A stretch of 64,000 nucleotides of DNA from RPQJ01 sp963777725 (GTDB lineage: Bacteria > Pseudomonadota > Gammaproteobacteria > Steroidobacterales > Steroidobacteraceae): positions 108,847 through 172,846 of the forward strand of contig CAVZRR010000006.1 of assembly GCA_963777725.1 (NCBI GenBank), written 5' to 3'. The notes beneath the pieces are model-generated. The model searched no databases. It was not told where the DNA came from and was given only the letters and a program-made list of their open reading frames with translations. This document shows positions 16,240 through 24,609 of the stretch, one piece after another; the first letter of the stretch is position 1; each line of letters starts with the position of its first letter. Made by a program: the position numbers and the translations under genes.

Positions 16240-18846
16240 TCAAGGCTCGCTGCGCGGACCTTCGCGCGTCGCGTCGCTCGGCGGCGTGGGTGTCCACTCC
16301 GGGCGCGGTTCGACCGCCGTGACCGGGACCACCGGAGCCGATGTGGCGACGGCTGCTGCCGCCGGTGCAGGCGCATCGCGGAACGCGGGGCGGGGCGGCT
16401 CGCCATCGAAATCGAACGAGCGCGGTCCCGGCGTCGAGTCCTGCGGGCCGTTGCCCTGCGCCTCGCCCATCACCGGTGGTTCGGCCCCCAGCGGTGCTTC
16501 GCCCGGCTCGCGACGGCGACGGCGACCACCACGGCGCGAACGCCGCCCGGTCCGCTCACCTTCGACTCGATCCGGCCGATCGGTCCGCTCAGGTCGCGGT
16601 GTCGGCCCCGCGGCGTCGCTCGCCTGCTGCGGTGCTGCTGACGGCTCCTGCCCTGCGACTGGCACTGGAATCACAGCCACCGCAGCGGGCTGACCCTGCG
16701 CTTGTTCCGGGCGCGGTTGCTCGGTCCGCGGTTGCTGTTGGGCACGCTGTTGCTGCTGCCCTTCGGGCCGCCGTTCGCGTTGCTGCGATTGCCCCTGGCC
16801 CTGATGTTGATCGGGCCTGCGGTTGCGCTCTTCACGACGCTCGGGCCGCCGTTCACTGCCACCGCTCGCGCCGCTACCGCCACCGCTCGCGGCTCGCGGC
16901 TCGTCCCGACGCGCGTCGCGTCGCGGCTCGCCCCGCGCACCCGGGCGGGCGTCACGGTCACGATCACGGTCGCGTCCGCGTTCACGATCGCCGCCGCGGC
17001 CACGATCGCGATCCCGCGAACGGTCGCGGTCACCACGTTGCGGTTCACGGACCGGCTCGGCCTTGGCCGGCGGCGCCACGGGCTCGGGCGCCCGCTTGTC
17101 GCCGAACAGCCAGTGCCACGCGCGCACGAACACGCCATCGCGCGGACCATACTGCGGTACGGCGACCGCGGCCGCTGCGACGGCGGCCGGCGGCACGGCC
17201 GCGGGCTGCTCGGGCGCTGGCGGCGGGGCGGGGGTGCTCGGTACCACGGTCGTGACGGCCGGCACCGGCGGCGGCGGCGGGGCTTTCTCTTCGGCCGCGA
17301 TGGCCTCGAGGTCCACCTGCGGCTGCACGGCCATCTGGTGGCTGATCATCGAGTACTCGGGCAGCCCGAGTTCGTCGTCGCGGACGCGACGCAGTTCGTA
17401 GGCGGGCGTCTCGAGGTAGCGGTTGGGCACGAGGATCACATCGATGCCGCTGCGCGTCTCGATGCTGTGCAGCCACTCGCGCTTCTCGTTCATCAGGTAA
17501 GTAGCGACATCGACCGGCAACTGCGCGATCACCTTGGCCGTGCGGTCCTTGCGCGCTTCCTCGCCGATCAGGCGCAGGATCGCGAGCGCCAGCGACTCGA
17601 CGCTGCGGATCACGCCCATGCCGCTGCAGCGCGGGCAGACGATGTTGGTGGACTCGCTGATCGACGGCCGCAGCCGTTGCCGGGACAGCTCGAGCAGGCC
17701 GAAGCGCGAGATGCGGCCGATCTGGATGCGGGCACGGTCCTGCTTGACGGCATCGCGCAGCCGGTCTTCGACCGCGCGCTGGTTCTTCTGCGACTCCATG
17801 TCGATGAAGTCGATGACGATCAGGCCGCCGACGTCGCGCAGGCGCATCTGCCGGGCGATCTCGTCCGCCGCCTCGAGGTTGGTGTTGCAGGCGGTCGTCT
17901 CGATGTCGCTGCCGCGGGTGCTGCGCGCGGAGTTGATGTCGATCGAGACCAGCGCCTCGGTGTGGTCGATCACGATGCTGCCGCCCGAAGGCAGGTGCAC
18001 CTTGTGCGAGTACGCCGACTCGATCTGGCTCTCGATCTGGTAGCGCGTGAACAGCGGGACGTGGTCGTCGTAGAACTTGAGCTTGCGCAGGTTGCCCGGC
18101 ATGAAGCGCTGCATGTAGTCCTGCGCCTCGGCGTAGATTTCCTGCTTGTCGACCAGGATCTCGCCGATGTCGTCGGACAGGTAATCGCGCAGCGCGCGCA
18201 GGATCGCCTTGCTCTCCTGGTAGATCAGGAACGGCGCGGGACGGCCCTCGGAGGCGTTCTTGATCGCGTTCCAGATGTCGACGAGGTTGTTGACGTCCCA
18301 CTGCAGTTCCTCGGCCGTGCGGCCGACGCCGGCGGTGCGCACGATCGCGCCCATGCCTTCGGGGATCTGCAGGTTGTCCATCGCCTCGCGCAGCTGGTCG
18401 CGGTCGTCGCCCTCGATGCGGCGCGACACGCCGCCGGCGCGCGGGTTGTTCGGCATCAGCACCAGGAAGCGACCGGCGAGGCTCACGAACGTGGTGAGCG
18501 CCGCGCCCTTGTTGCCGCGCTCTTCCTTCTCGACCTGGACGATCAGCTCCTGGCCTTCGGAGACCAGGTCGCGCATGCCGGGGCGGCCCTCGCCGCCGCC
18601 TTCCTGCGGCTTGAAGTAGTCGCGCGAGATTTCCTTGAGCGGCAGGAAGCCGTGGCGTTCGGCGCCGTAATCGACGAAGGCCGCCTCGAGGCTCGGCTCT
18701 ACGCGGGTGATGCGACCCTTGTAGACGTTGGCCTTCTTCGTTTCCCGGGAAGGGATCTCGATGTCGAGGTCATAGATCCGCTGGCCGTCGACCAGTGCTA
18801 CGCGCAACTCCTCTTCCTGGGTTGCGTTGACGAGCATTCTTTTCAT
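16240..18846 (-). CDS. rne: Ribonuclease E
   Basis: An 868-residue endoribonuclease, the scaffold of the RNA degradosome. The N-terminal half is highly conserved: MKRMLVNATQEEELRVALVD, the S1 domain (YKGRITRVEPSLEAAFVDYG, HGFLPLKEIS), the catalytic acidic residues in ALVSIDINSAR and GGLIVIDFIDM, and the zinc-link CPRCSGMG. After about residue 540 the protein is disordered. It has a short amphipathic stretch (FVRAWHWLFG) that could be a membrane-targeting helix, then Arg/Asp-, Gln- and Pro-rich tracts. The C-terminal half is shorter than in E. coli (1061 aa total). The start follows a GAGGA site; an upstream TTG in the same frame is less likely. Confidence 0.96.
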   Translation of the reverse strand: MKRMLVNATQEEELRVALVDGQRIYDLDIEIPSRETKKANVYKGRITRVEPSLEAAFVDYGAERHGFLPLKEISRDYFKPQEGGGEGRPGMRDLVSEGQELIVQVEKEERGNKGAALTTFVSLAGRFLVLMPNNPRAGGVSRRIEGDDRDQLREAMDNLQIPEGMGAIVRTAGVGRTAEELQWDVNNLVDIWNAIKNASEGRPAPFLIYQESKAILRALRDYLSDDIGEILVDKQEIYAEAQDYMQRFMPGNLRKLKFYDDHVPLFTRYQIESQIESAYSHKVHLPSGGSIVIDHTEALVSIDINSARSTRGSDIETTACNTNLEAADEIARQMRLRDVGGLIVIDFIDMESQKNQRAVEDRLRDAVKQDRARIQIGRISRFGLLELSRQRLRPSISESTNIVCPRCSGMGVIRSVESLALAILRLIGEEARKDRTAKVIAQLPVDVATYLMNEKREWLHSIETRSGIDVILVPNRYLETPAYELRRVRDDELGLPEYSMISHQMAVQPQVDLEAIAAEEKAPPPPPVPAVTTVVPSTPAPPPAPEQPAAVPPAAVAAAAVAVPQYGPRDGVFVRAWHWLFGDKRAPEPVAPPAKAEPVREPQRGDRDRSRDRDRGRGGDRERGRDRDRDRDARPGARGEPRRDARRDEPRAASGGGSGASGGSERRPERREERNRRPDQHQGQGQSQQRERRPEGQQQQRAQQQPRTEQPRPEQAQGQPAAVAVIPVPVAGQEPSAAPQQASDAAGPTPRPERTDRPDRVEGERTGRRSRRGGRRRRREPGEAPLGAEPPVMGEAQGNGPQDSTPGPRSFDFDGEPPRPAFRDAPAPAAAAVATSAPVVPVTAVEPRPEWTPTPPSDATREGPRSEP

Positions 18847-19142
18847 CGGTCCTCGCAAATGACGAGTAAAGGACCGTGAACGCCCGGACGGGTGGTGCCG
18901 TGGCCGTTTGGAGAGGTCTTGCAGCGGCTTGGGTCATGCGGCTGTGTTTTAGTGCCCGCTCGCAACCTGCGGGCGGGCACCGGACCGAATCCTGGTGCTT
19001 ATTGGCATCGGGCCCGCCGGAGATCGCGCGGGCCCGCGGCCCGCCCGGGCTGCGGCACCTGCGCGTGTTCACGGCAGTGCGATGGTCTGACGTGTCAGAA
19101 CCAACTAAGATGGGACTCTAGCAAGCGAAGTCCGGCAAATCA
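18847..19142. promoter_or_regulatory. Divergent rne/rluC control region with long rne leader
   Basis: About 295 nt between divergent genes, extremely GC-rich with several potential stems (for example TGCCCGC around 18951 pairing with GCGGGCA about 14 nt later). On the minus strand TTGATT (19143-19138) and TAGAGT (19120-19115) are 17 nt apart, a plausible rne promoter giving a leader of about 260 nt. Enteric rne has a long structured leader used for autoregulation; the analogy is inference. An inverted repeat TCTGAC-GT-GTCAGA lies at 19086-19099. Confidence 0.5.
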
Positions 19143-19230
19143 ATGGCTTACGAGAACAGTGGCTCCGGGTCCGAGGAATCGGCCGCGCCCCGCGCGGGCG
19201 GGGTGCAATACATCGAGGCCACCGAGGGCG

Positions 19231-20181
19231 ATGCCGGGCAGACGACTCGACAATTTCCTCGTGCGCAACCTGAAGGGCGTGCCGCGGACTCACGTTTACC
19301 GTCTGCTGCGCAAGGGCGAGGTGCGCGTGAACAGCAAGCGGGCCAAGCCAGACCAGCGTGTCGAAGCCGGCGACCGGATCCGGTTGCCGCCGGTGCGCCG
19401 TCCGGAGCCGGGTGCCGCCACCGGCGTACGGCCTCCAGCGCCGGCACTGCAGAAACTCATCACCGATGCGGTCGTCTACGAAGACGCCGACCTGATGGTG
19501 ATCAACAAGCCTGCCGGCATCGCGGTGCACGGTGGCAGCGGTCTTTCGCACGGCGTCATCGAGGTGTTGCGCGCCGCCTACCCCGACTGCAAGGAACTCG
19601 ATCTCGTGCACCGGCTCGACCGGGAGACGAGCGGATGCCTGATCGTGGCCAAGCGCCGCGCGGCCCTGCGCGACCTGCACGCCCAGCTCCGGGAAGGACG
19701 TGCCGAGAAGCGCTATCTCGCGCTGGTCTGCGGCAAGTGGGACCTGGGCCAGAAGCGTATCGAGCTACCGCTCGCCACGGGCGAGCGGCGTGGCGGCGAG
19801 CGCCACGTCGCGGTTCGCAGCCACGGCCAGATGGCGGTGAGCACGTTCAAGCCGGTGCAATTCTTCGGCATCGTGGCGACGTTGATGGAAGTCGAAATCG
19901 GCACGGGCAAGACGCACCAGATCCGCGTCCACGCGGCCTACGCGGGCCATCCCGTCGCCGGGGACGACAAGTACGGCGACCGGGAACGCAACGAGGTGCT
20001 GCGCGGCTACGGGTTGAGCCGGATGTTCCTGCACGCCGCGTCGATCGGCGTCGATCGTCCCGGGACGCATGAGCCACTGCTGGTGAGCGCGCCGCTCGGG
20101 CCCGACCTGCACGCCGTGCTCGACGCGCTAATCAAGGCACCGGGATCCCGGCGCGGCGCAAGGCGCCGCACAGCCAGATGA
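19231..20181 (+). CDS. rluC: 23S rRNA pseudouridine synthase RluC (N-terminus possibly displaced by a frameshift)
   Basis: As sequenced, the open frame can start at ATG 19231 (MPGRRLDNFLVRNLKGVPRT, 316 aa). It has an S4 domain (RLLRKGEVRVNSKRAKPDQR) and the RluA-family catalytic motif LDLVHRLDRETSGCLIVAK with the catalytic Asp. The usual N-terminal extension is present upstream in another frame, beginning ATG 19143 (MAYENSGSGSEE to EATEGDAGQ). Removing one A near 19242 joins EGDAGQ to RLDNFL exactly as in RluC homologues. RluC modifies three uridines of 23S rRNA. The adjacency to rne is conserved in many gammaproteobacteria. The 3' end overlaps the convergent Maf gene by 50 nt. Confidence 0.88.
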   Translation: MPGRRLDNFLVRNLKGVPRTHVYRLLRKGEVRVNSKRAKPDQRVEAGDRIRLPPVRRPEPGAATGVRPPAPALQKLITDAVVYEDADLMVINKPAGIAVHGGSGLSHGVIEVLRAAYPDCKELDLVHRLDRETSGCLIVAKRRAALRDLHAQLREGRAEKRYLALVCGKWDLGQKRIELPLATGERRGGERHVAVRSHGQMAVSTFKPVQFFGIVATLMEVEIGTGKTHQIRVHAAYAGHPVAGDDKYGDRERNEVLRGYGLSRMFLHAASIGVDRPGTHEPLLVSAPLGPDLHAVLDALIKAPGSRRGARRRTAR

Positions 20182-20704
20182 GCGGCAGGCCGGTCAGGGC
20201 CGTCGGGTCCAGCGACTCGATCTGCTCGAACAACGCGATGCCGAGCGACTCGGCCTTGAAGCCGCCGGCGCAGTCCAAAGGCTGGTCCGCGGAGATGTAA
20301 CGGGCGATTTCCGCGTCGTCGAGCGAGCGGAACTTGACCAGCGTGCGATCGAGGTGCGACTCGGATCGACCGTTGGCGCCGTCGATCACGTGTACCGCGG
20401 TCAGGAAGGCGACGGACTGTGCCGAGGACCGCAGCAGTTGCTCGTGGCAGCGTTCGGCGGTGCCGGGCTTGCCGAGAATCTCGGCGCCGCGCACCGCGGC
20501 CTGGTCCGAGCCGATCACGACACAGCCGGGATGTAACCGCGCGACGGCTTCAGCCTTGAGCCGGGCGAGACGGACCGTCATCTGCTCGGCCGCTTCGCCC
20601 GCCAAGCGCTGCTCGTCGACCGCTGGTGCCACGCACTCGAACGGCAGCCGCAGGCGCGCGAGCAAAGCACGCCGGTAGGCCGAGGTGGAGGCCAGGAAAA
20701 ACAA
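20132..20704 (-). CDS. Maf-like nucleotide pyrophosphatase, YceF subgroup
   Basis: A 190-residue Maf/YceF-family protein that hydrolyses non-canonical or methylated nucleoside triphosphates (YceF acts on 7-methyl-GTP). Family blocks are FLASTSAYRRALLARLRLPF, VIGSDQAAVRGAEILGKPGT, FLTAVHVIDGANG and CAGGFKAESLGIALFEQIES, ending in DPTALTGLPLIWL. It lies next to yceD-rpmF-plsX and diverges from them, as yceF does in E. coli, which favours the YceF subgroup. Confidence 0.9.
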   Translation of the reverse strand: MFFLASTSAYRRALLARLRLPFECVAPAVDEQRLAGEAAEQMTVRLARLKAEAVARLHPGCVVIGSDQAAVRGAEILGKPGTAERCHEQLLRSSAQSVAFLTAVHVIDGANGRSESHLDRTLVKFRSLDDAEIARYISADQPLDCAGGFKAESLGIALFEQIESLDPTALTGLPLIWLCGALRRAGIPVP

Positions 20705-20725
20705 GGGTTTAAGCTCGAATTCGCT

Positions 20726-20754
20726 TTGACACGGCGGAGGCCGGTCCCTATTAT
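20726..20754 (+). promoter_or_regulatory. Near-consensus sigma70 promoter of yceD-rpmF-plsX
   Basis: TTGACA (20726-20731), a 17-nt spacer and TATTAT (20749-20754). Predicted transcription would begin around 20761, only about 3 nt before the yceD ATG at 20764, implying a nearly leaderless mRNA. Confidence 0.85.
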
Positions 20755-20763
20755 ACGCGGCCC

Positions 20764-21285
20764 ATGTCGAGCGCCCCGGCCGATCTAGTCAACGCGGTCG
20801 AACTGGCCGGCCGCTCTGCGACGCTCGAGCGTCGCCTGGGCCTGCGGCACCTGCCGCGGCTCGCCGAAGCCGGCGCGCTCGAAGGCACGCGGGCGAGCGC
20901 CGAGCTGGCGTTCGGCAAGTTCGACGGCCGCACGACGGTCGAGGTGCAGGTGTCGGGCGAGTTGGTGCTGACTTGCCAGCGCTGCCTGCGACCGTGCACC
21001 TGCGCGGTGAACGAAAGCGCGTCGCTGGTCGTGATGGCGAGCGACGCGGACGAAGTGCCGGGTGGATTCGAGCCGCTGCTCGGCGATGCCGAGCGGCTCT
21101 CGGTCACCGAGCTGATCGAGGAACAGTTGCTGCTCGGCCTGCCGCTGGTGCCGAAGCACGCGACGACCGCGCTTTGCGGCGCAGCGCCGGCAGCGATCGC
21201 GATCAGCGCGACCGAAGCTGCGGCGGACGAGACACAGAGACCTTTTGCGAATCTGCGGAAGTTGCTCGACGAGGGTTCGGGCTGA
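20764..21285 (+). CDS. yceD: YceD/DUF177 23S rRNA accumulation protein
   Basis: A 173-residue DUF177 protein. It has VSGELVLTCQRCLRPC, a possible metal-binding Cys pair, and the C-terminal acidic signature PLLGDAERLSVTELIEEQLLLGLPLVP followed by ETQRPFANLRKLL. In E. coli and plants YceD homologues are needed for normal 23S rRNA levels. It is followed by rpmF after 20 nt, the standard arrangement. There is essentially no 5' leader between the promoter and ATG. Confidence 0.93.
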   Translation: MSSAPADLVNAVELAGRSATLERRLGLRHLPRLAEAGALEGTRASAELAFGKFDGRTTVEVQVSGELVLTCQRCLRPCTCAVNESASLVVMASDADEVPGGFEPLLGDAERLSVTELIEEQLLLGLPLVPKHATTALCGAAPAAIAISATEAAADETQRPFANLRKLLDEGSG

Positions 21286-21305
21286 CCGCGACAGGAGACG
21301 AGACC

Positions 21306-21500
21306 ATGGCAGTTCAAAAGAGCCGCAGGACCCCTTCGACGCGTGGCATGCGCCGCATGCACGACGCGCTGAAGACCCCGGCATTGTCGGTCGACCGCAC
21401 GAGCGGCGAGACGCACCTGCGTCACCGCATCACGCCCGACGGCTTCTATCGCGGCAAGAAGGTCATCGACAAGCCGGTGGCCGAGGAAGGCCAGGAATAA
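21306..21500 (+). CDS. rpmF: 50S ribosomal protein L32
   Basis: A 64-residue ribosomal protein beginning MAVQKSRRTPSTRGMRRMHD, a diagnostic L32 start. The end carries HRITPDGFYRGKKVI. It is the version without zinc-ribbon cysteines. An AGGAGACGAGACC ribosome-binding region precedes the ATG. It lies between yceD and plsX as in most proteobacteria. Confidence 0.97.
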   Translation: MAVQKSRRTPSTRGMRRMHDALKTPALSVDRTSGETHLRHRITPDGFYRGKKVIDKPVAEEGQE

Positions 21501-21519
21501 TCCTGGCCCGCGCCCGCGC

Positions 21520-22551
21520 ATGACCGCCGGGCTCACCCTCGCCGTGGACGCCATGAGCGGCGACCACGGTGCCGAAGTCGCGGTCCCCGCCGCGCTCGAC
21601 GTCCTGACGTCAACACCCGACCTGCGGCTGATCATCGTCGGCCGCGGCGACGTCGTGCGCCCGTTGCTCGCGGGCGCGGACCCGGGGCGCTGCTCACTCG
21701 TCGAAGCGAGCGAAGTCGTCGGCATGGACGAGCGTCCGCAGGATGCCCTGCGTCGCAAGAAAGATTCCTCGATGCGCGTCGCGATCAATCTCGTCAAGCG
21801 CGGCGAAGCGGCGGCCTGCATCTCGGCGGGAAATACCGGGGCGCTGCTCGCCACGGCACGCTTCGTGCTCGGCATGGTGCCCGGCATCGACCGCCCGGCC
21901 ATCGTCTCCACGGTGCCTGCGGCGCACGGGCACACCGTCATGCTCGATCTCGGCGCGAACCCCGACTGCACGGCCGACCACCTCGTGCAGTTCGCCGTGA
22001 TGGGTTCAGTGATCGCCGCCGACCTGCATGGCATCGACCGTCCCCGGGTCGCGCTCCTCAATATCGGCGAGGAGGACATCAAGGGCACCGACGAGATTCG
22101 CGAGGCGCACAGGCGCCTGGCCGGCGCGCCGATCAACTACCGGGGCTTCGTCGAGGGTGACGACATCTTCTCGGGCGACGTCGACGTCGTGGTCACCGAC
22201 GGTTTCACCGGGAACGTCGCGTTGAAGACCATGGAGGGGCTTGCGCGCTTCATCGGCAGCGTCATGCGCGAGGAGTTCACGGCAGGCCCGTGGCGCAAGA
22301 TCGGCGCACTGGCCGCGACGCCGGCACTGAATGGCATCAAGGCGCGTCTCGACCCCCGCGCCTACAACGGCGCGAGCATGGTGGGTCTCGCCGGAGTCGT
22401 GATCAAGAGCCACGGCGGCGCGGATCGTGCCGCCTTTGCCAGTGCCGTGCGCGTCGCGATCACCGAGGCGCGCAACGGCGTGCCGGCCCAGATCGCCGGG
22501 CTGATCGAGCAGTTGAACGCGGCCGAGACGCTGCGGGCGCCTGCCGGCTGA
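21520..22551 (+). CDS. plsX: Phosphate acyltransferase PlsX
   Basis: A 343-residue peripheral membrane enzyme that converts acyl-ACP to acyl-phosphate for phosphatidic acid synthesis. Family blocks are LAVDAMSGDHGAEVAVPAAL, MDERPQDALRRKKDSSMRVA, CISAGNTGALLATARF, LLNIGEEDIKGTDEIR, DVVVTDGFTGNVALKTMEG and GASMVGLAGVVIKSHGGADR. It is co-transcribed with rpmF. Unusually, fabH-fabD-fabG-acpP do not follow; a convergent YkvA-like gene does. Confidence 0.96.
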   Translation: MTAGLTLAVDAMSGDHGAEVAVPAALDVLTSTPDLRLIIVGRGDVVRPLLAGADPGRCSLVEASEVVGMDERPQDALRRKKDSSMRVAINLVKRGEAAACISAGNTGALLATARFVLGMVPGIDRPAIVSTVPAAHGHTVMLDLGANPDCTADHLVQFAVMGSVIAADLHGIDRPRVALLNIGEEDIKGTDEIREAHRRLAGAPINYRGFVEGDDIFSGDVDVVVTDGFTGNVALKTMEGLARFIGSVMREEFTAGPWRKIGALAATPALNGIKARLDPRAYNGASMVGLAGVVIKSHGGADRAAFASAVRVAITEARNGVPAQIAGLIEQLNAAETLRAPAG

Positions 22552-22564
22552 GATCGGGCTTCAC

Positions 22565-23107
22565 TCAGGGCGCGGGCTTCCTGCGCTCCTGCGCGCGCCG
22601 GCGCCTCATCCGAGTCAGCAGTTGTTCGCGCCGCTGCGCGAGCTTCGCCGAGAGCCTGGCGGCATCGCGGCGCAGCGACGAGTTGCGCGGGATCGACGTC
22701 CGGTAGCGGCGAAAGTCCTCGTAGGCCTCGATCTCGTGGCGCAGTTCGCGAAACACGAGTTCGATCATCACCGCATCGTCGAGCAGGCCGATGCCCGGGA
22801 TGTCGTCCGGAATGATGTCCTCGGGATCGCAAACGTAGGCGAGGGCGGCGAGCACGGGCGCGCGTTCCCGCTCCTCGAGGGTCCAGTCGGCGTCGGTCAG
22901 GATCGCGTGCAGCGTCTCGAGCTTGCCGAGCCGTTCGGCGACGAAATCGGGCAACTCTGCGCGCTGCAGGGTCTCGAGCAGGTCGGCCGCGGCGCCGAGG
23001 ATCTCGTCGTCGTCGGCGATGCCCACCGCTTCGCGAGCCCGGCGAAGCTCGCGGCGAAAGTGACGCAGGTCGCGGTCCGACAGCTCGATGATCAGTTTGT
23101 ATGGCAT
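22565..23107 (-). CDS. YkvA/DUF1232-family protein
   Basis: A 180-residue protein. The core APVLAALAYVCDPEDIIPDDIPGIGLLDDAVMIELVF matches the DUF1232 (YkvA) pattern Y...P.D.IPD..P..G..DD. It is less hydrophobic than typical YkvA membrane proteins. It is flanked by a basic, helical N-terminal part (LRHFRRELRRAREAVGI) and an Arg-rich C-terminus. Function unknown. It converges on plsX, with 13 nt between the stops. Confidence 0.72.
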   Translation of the reverse strand: MPYKLIIELSDRDLRHFRRELRRAREAVGIADDDEILGAAADLLETLQRAELPDFVAERLGKLETLHAILTDADWTLEERERAPVLAALAYVCDPEDIIPDDIPGIGLLDDAVMIELVFRELRHEIEAYEDFRRYRTSIPRNSSLRRDAARLSAKLAQRREQLLTRMRRRRAQERRKPAP

Positions 23108-23216
23108 CTGAACCCCCGTGGACAGGCTAATGGCGGAACCGGCGAGCGGTCAACGCGGTCGTACTGTCACCGCGCGAGTGTTTAGAATGCCGCGAAGGCT
23201 CCCGAGGTTGCTGCGC

Positions 23217-24278
23217 ATGCGTCGATTCGTGGTCACGTCCCGTCTCATCGTTGCCGTCATGGCTGGCGTCCTGGCCGGCGTGGCTGCGGCGACCGAGGTC
23301 GTCACCGAAGTCGGCGCGGCGGTTGCCCCTGAGGTTGTCCCGCAGGAAACGGAGATCTTCCCGGGCGGCGCCGAATACGTGCTGCCCGCGAACGGCGACA
23401 ACGTGGTGGGCGTCGTCACGACCGCCATCGCCGAACATGAGGACACGTTGATCGAGATCGGCCGCCGCTACGGCGTGGGCTACGAGGAACTGATCTCGGC
23501 CAATCCGGGCATCGACCCGTGGCTGCCAGGCGCGGGCACCGAGATCCTGATCCCGACCCGGTTCATCCTTCCCGACGCGCCGCGCGAAGGCATCGTCGTC
23601 AACCTGCCGGAGCACCGCCTCTACTACTATCCGCCGGCGAAAGCGGGCCAACCGAAAGTCGTCCGCACGTACCCGATCAGCACCGGCAAGATGGACTGGA
23701 AGACGCCGCTCGGCGTGACGCGCATCGTCTCGAAGCAGGAGCGGCCGAACTGGTATCCGCCCGCATCGGTTCGCGAGGCGCATGCGGCGCGCGGCGAGCC
23801 GCCGTTGCCAGCCGTGGTGCCCGCAGGCCCCGACAACCCGCTTGGCGAGCACGCGCTGCGGCTCGGCATTCCGAGCGGCGCTTACCTGATCCACGGCACG
23901 AATCGCCCGGCCGGCGTCGGCATGCAGGTGACACACGGCTGCATCCGGCTCTACCCGGAAGACATCGCGGAGTTGTTCGGCCTCGTGCCGGTCAACACCA
24001 AGGTCAATCTCGTCAACCAGCCGAGCAAGGTCGGCTGGCTGCGCGGCACGCTTTACTTCGAGCAGCACCCATTGCTCGAGGGCGCCGGCGATCCGGGCCC
24101 GGACGCGCTCGGGGCGCTCAAGCAAAGCGTCGCGGCCGCGGCCGAGGGGCGCCCGGTCGACGTCGACTGGGAGGGGGTCGAGCACGCGTTCCGGGTCGGA
24201 AGCGGAGTGCCTGCGCCAGTCTCGGCGCCCAACGAAAAACGCCGCGGGGTCACCGCGGCGTCTTCATCGAACAGGTGA
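23217..24278 (+). CDS. L,D-transpeptidase (YkuD family) with LysM-like module
   Basis: A 353-residue periplasmic enzyme. The signal peptide is RRFVVTSRLIVAVMAGVLAG (residues 2-21). A LysM-like module follows (EDTLIEIGRRYGVGYEELI, then NPGIDPWLPGAGTEILIP), then the YkuD domain (GIVVNLPEHRLYYYPP) with catalytic HGCIRL preceded by GAYLIHGTN. These enzymes make 3-3 crosslinks or attach Braun-type lipoprotein to peptidoglycan. The neighbouring Lpp/OprI-like gene on the opposite strand makes the second role attractive, as inference. ATG 23217 is chosen for its CGAGG site and signal peptide. The last codons read through the terminator hairpin of the opposite gene. Confidence 0.9.
   Translation: MRRFVVTSRLIVAVMAGVLAGVAAATEVVTEVGAAVAPEVVPQETEIFPGGAEYVLPANGDNVVGVVTTAIAEHEDTLIEIGRRYGVGYEELISANPGIDPWLPGAGTEILIPTRFILPDAPREGIVVNLPEHRLYYYPPAKAGQPKVVRTYPISTGKMDWKTPLGVTRIVSKQERPNWYPPASVREAHAARGEPPLPAVVPAGPDNPLGEHALRLGIPSGAYLIHGTNRPAGVGMQVTHGCIRLYPEDIAELFGLVPVNTKVNLVNQPSKVGWLRGTLYFEQHPLLEGAGDPGPDALGALKQSVAAAAEGRPVDVDWEGVEHAFRVGSGVPAPVSAPNEKRRGVTAASSSNR
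24235..24261 (-). terminator. Intrinsic terminator of the Lpp/OprI-like gene, embedded in the L,D-transpeptidase 3' end
   Basis: A perfect 9-bp stem (ACGCCGCGG / CCGCGGCGT) with a GGTCA loop. On the minus strand it is followed by TTTTT (24239-24235). It lies inside the last codons of the convergent transpeptidase gene. Confidence 0.8.
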
Positions 24279-24294
24279 GTAATCGCGCGAGCGA

Positions 24295-24609
24295 TTACTT
24301 GCCCATCGAGCGCTTGAACGCGCGATCGATCTTCTCGTTCGTCGCGTCGCAGCACGCCTGCGCGCCCTGGGCAGCCTGCAGCGCCTGATTGGCGGTGCTC
24401 TGCGCGGAGGAGGCGGCATTCGCGGCGCTCGAGGCGCTGGCAGAAGCGGCTTCGGCAGCCGACTTCGCGGCAGCGGCATCCTGTGAAGCAGCCTTGGCGG
24501 CGGCCTCGACGGCGCCGACGCGCGTGTCGAACGCGGACTGGCTGACGCAGCCCGTGGCGAGCAGTGCGGCGGCGGTGACAGTCAACGTTTTGATGATCGC
24601 GTTCTTCAT
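24295..24609 (-). CDS. Lpp/OprI-like alanine-zipper outer-membrane lipoprotein
   Basis: A 104-residue lipoprotein: signal peptide and lipobox LLATGC (acylated C21), then an Ala-rich heptad coiled coil (AVEAAAKAASQDAAAAKSAA, AASASASSAANAAS). The C-terminus is RAFKRSMGK, with a terminal Lys as in Braun lipoprotein and OprI. An unusual CC pair (ACCDATNEK) precedes the tail. It presumably trimerises and tethers outer membrane to peptidoglycan. An AAGGAA site lies 8 nt before the ATG. It is convergent with an L,D-transpeptidase, the enzyme class that could attach it. Confidence 0.88.
   Translation of the reverse strand: MKNAIIKTLTVTAAALLATGCVSQSAFDTRVGAVEAAAKAASQDAAAAKSAAEAASASASSAANAASSAQSTANQALQAAQGAQACCDATNEKIDRAFKRSMGK

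Noticed and set aside
16700..17150. Minisatellite or mobile element in the 3' half of rne
   Set aside because: The RD/RG-rich and Q-rich tracts are the normal low-complexity, disordered C-terminal scaffold of RNase E.
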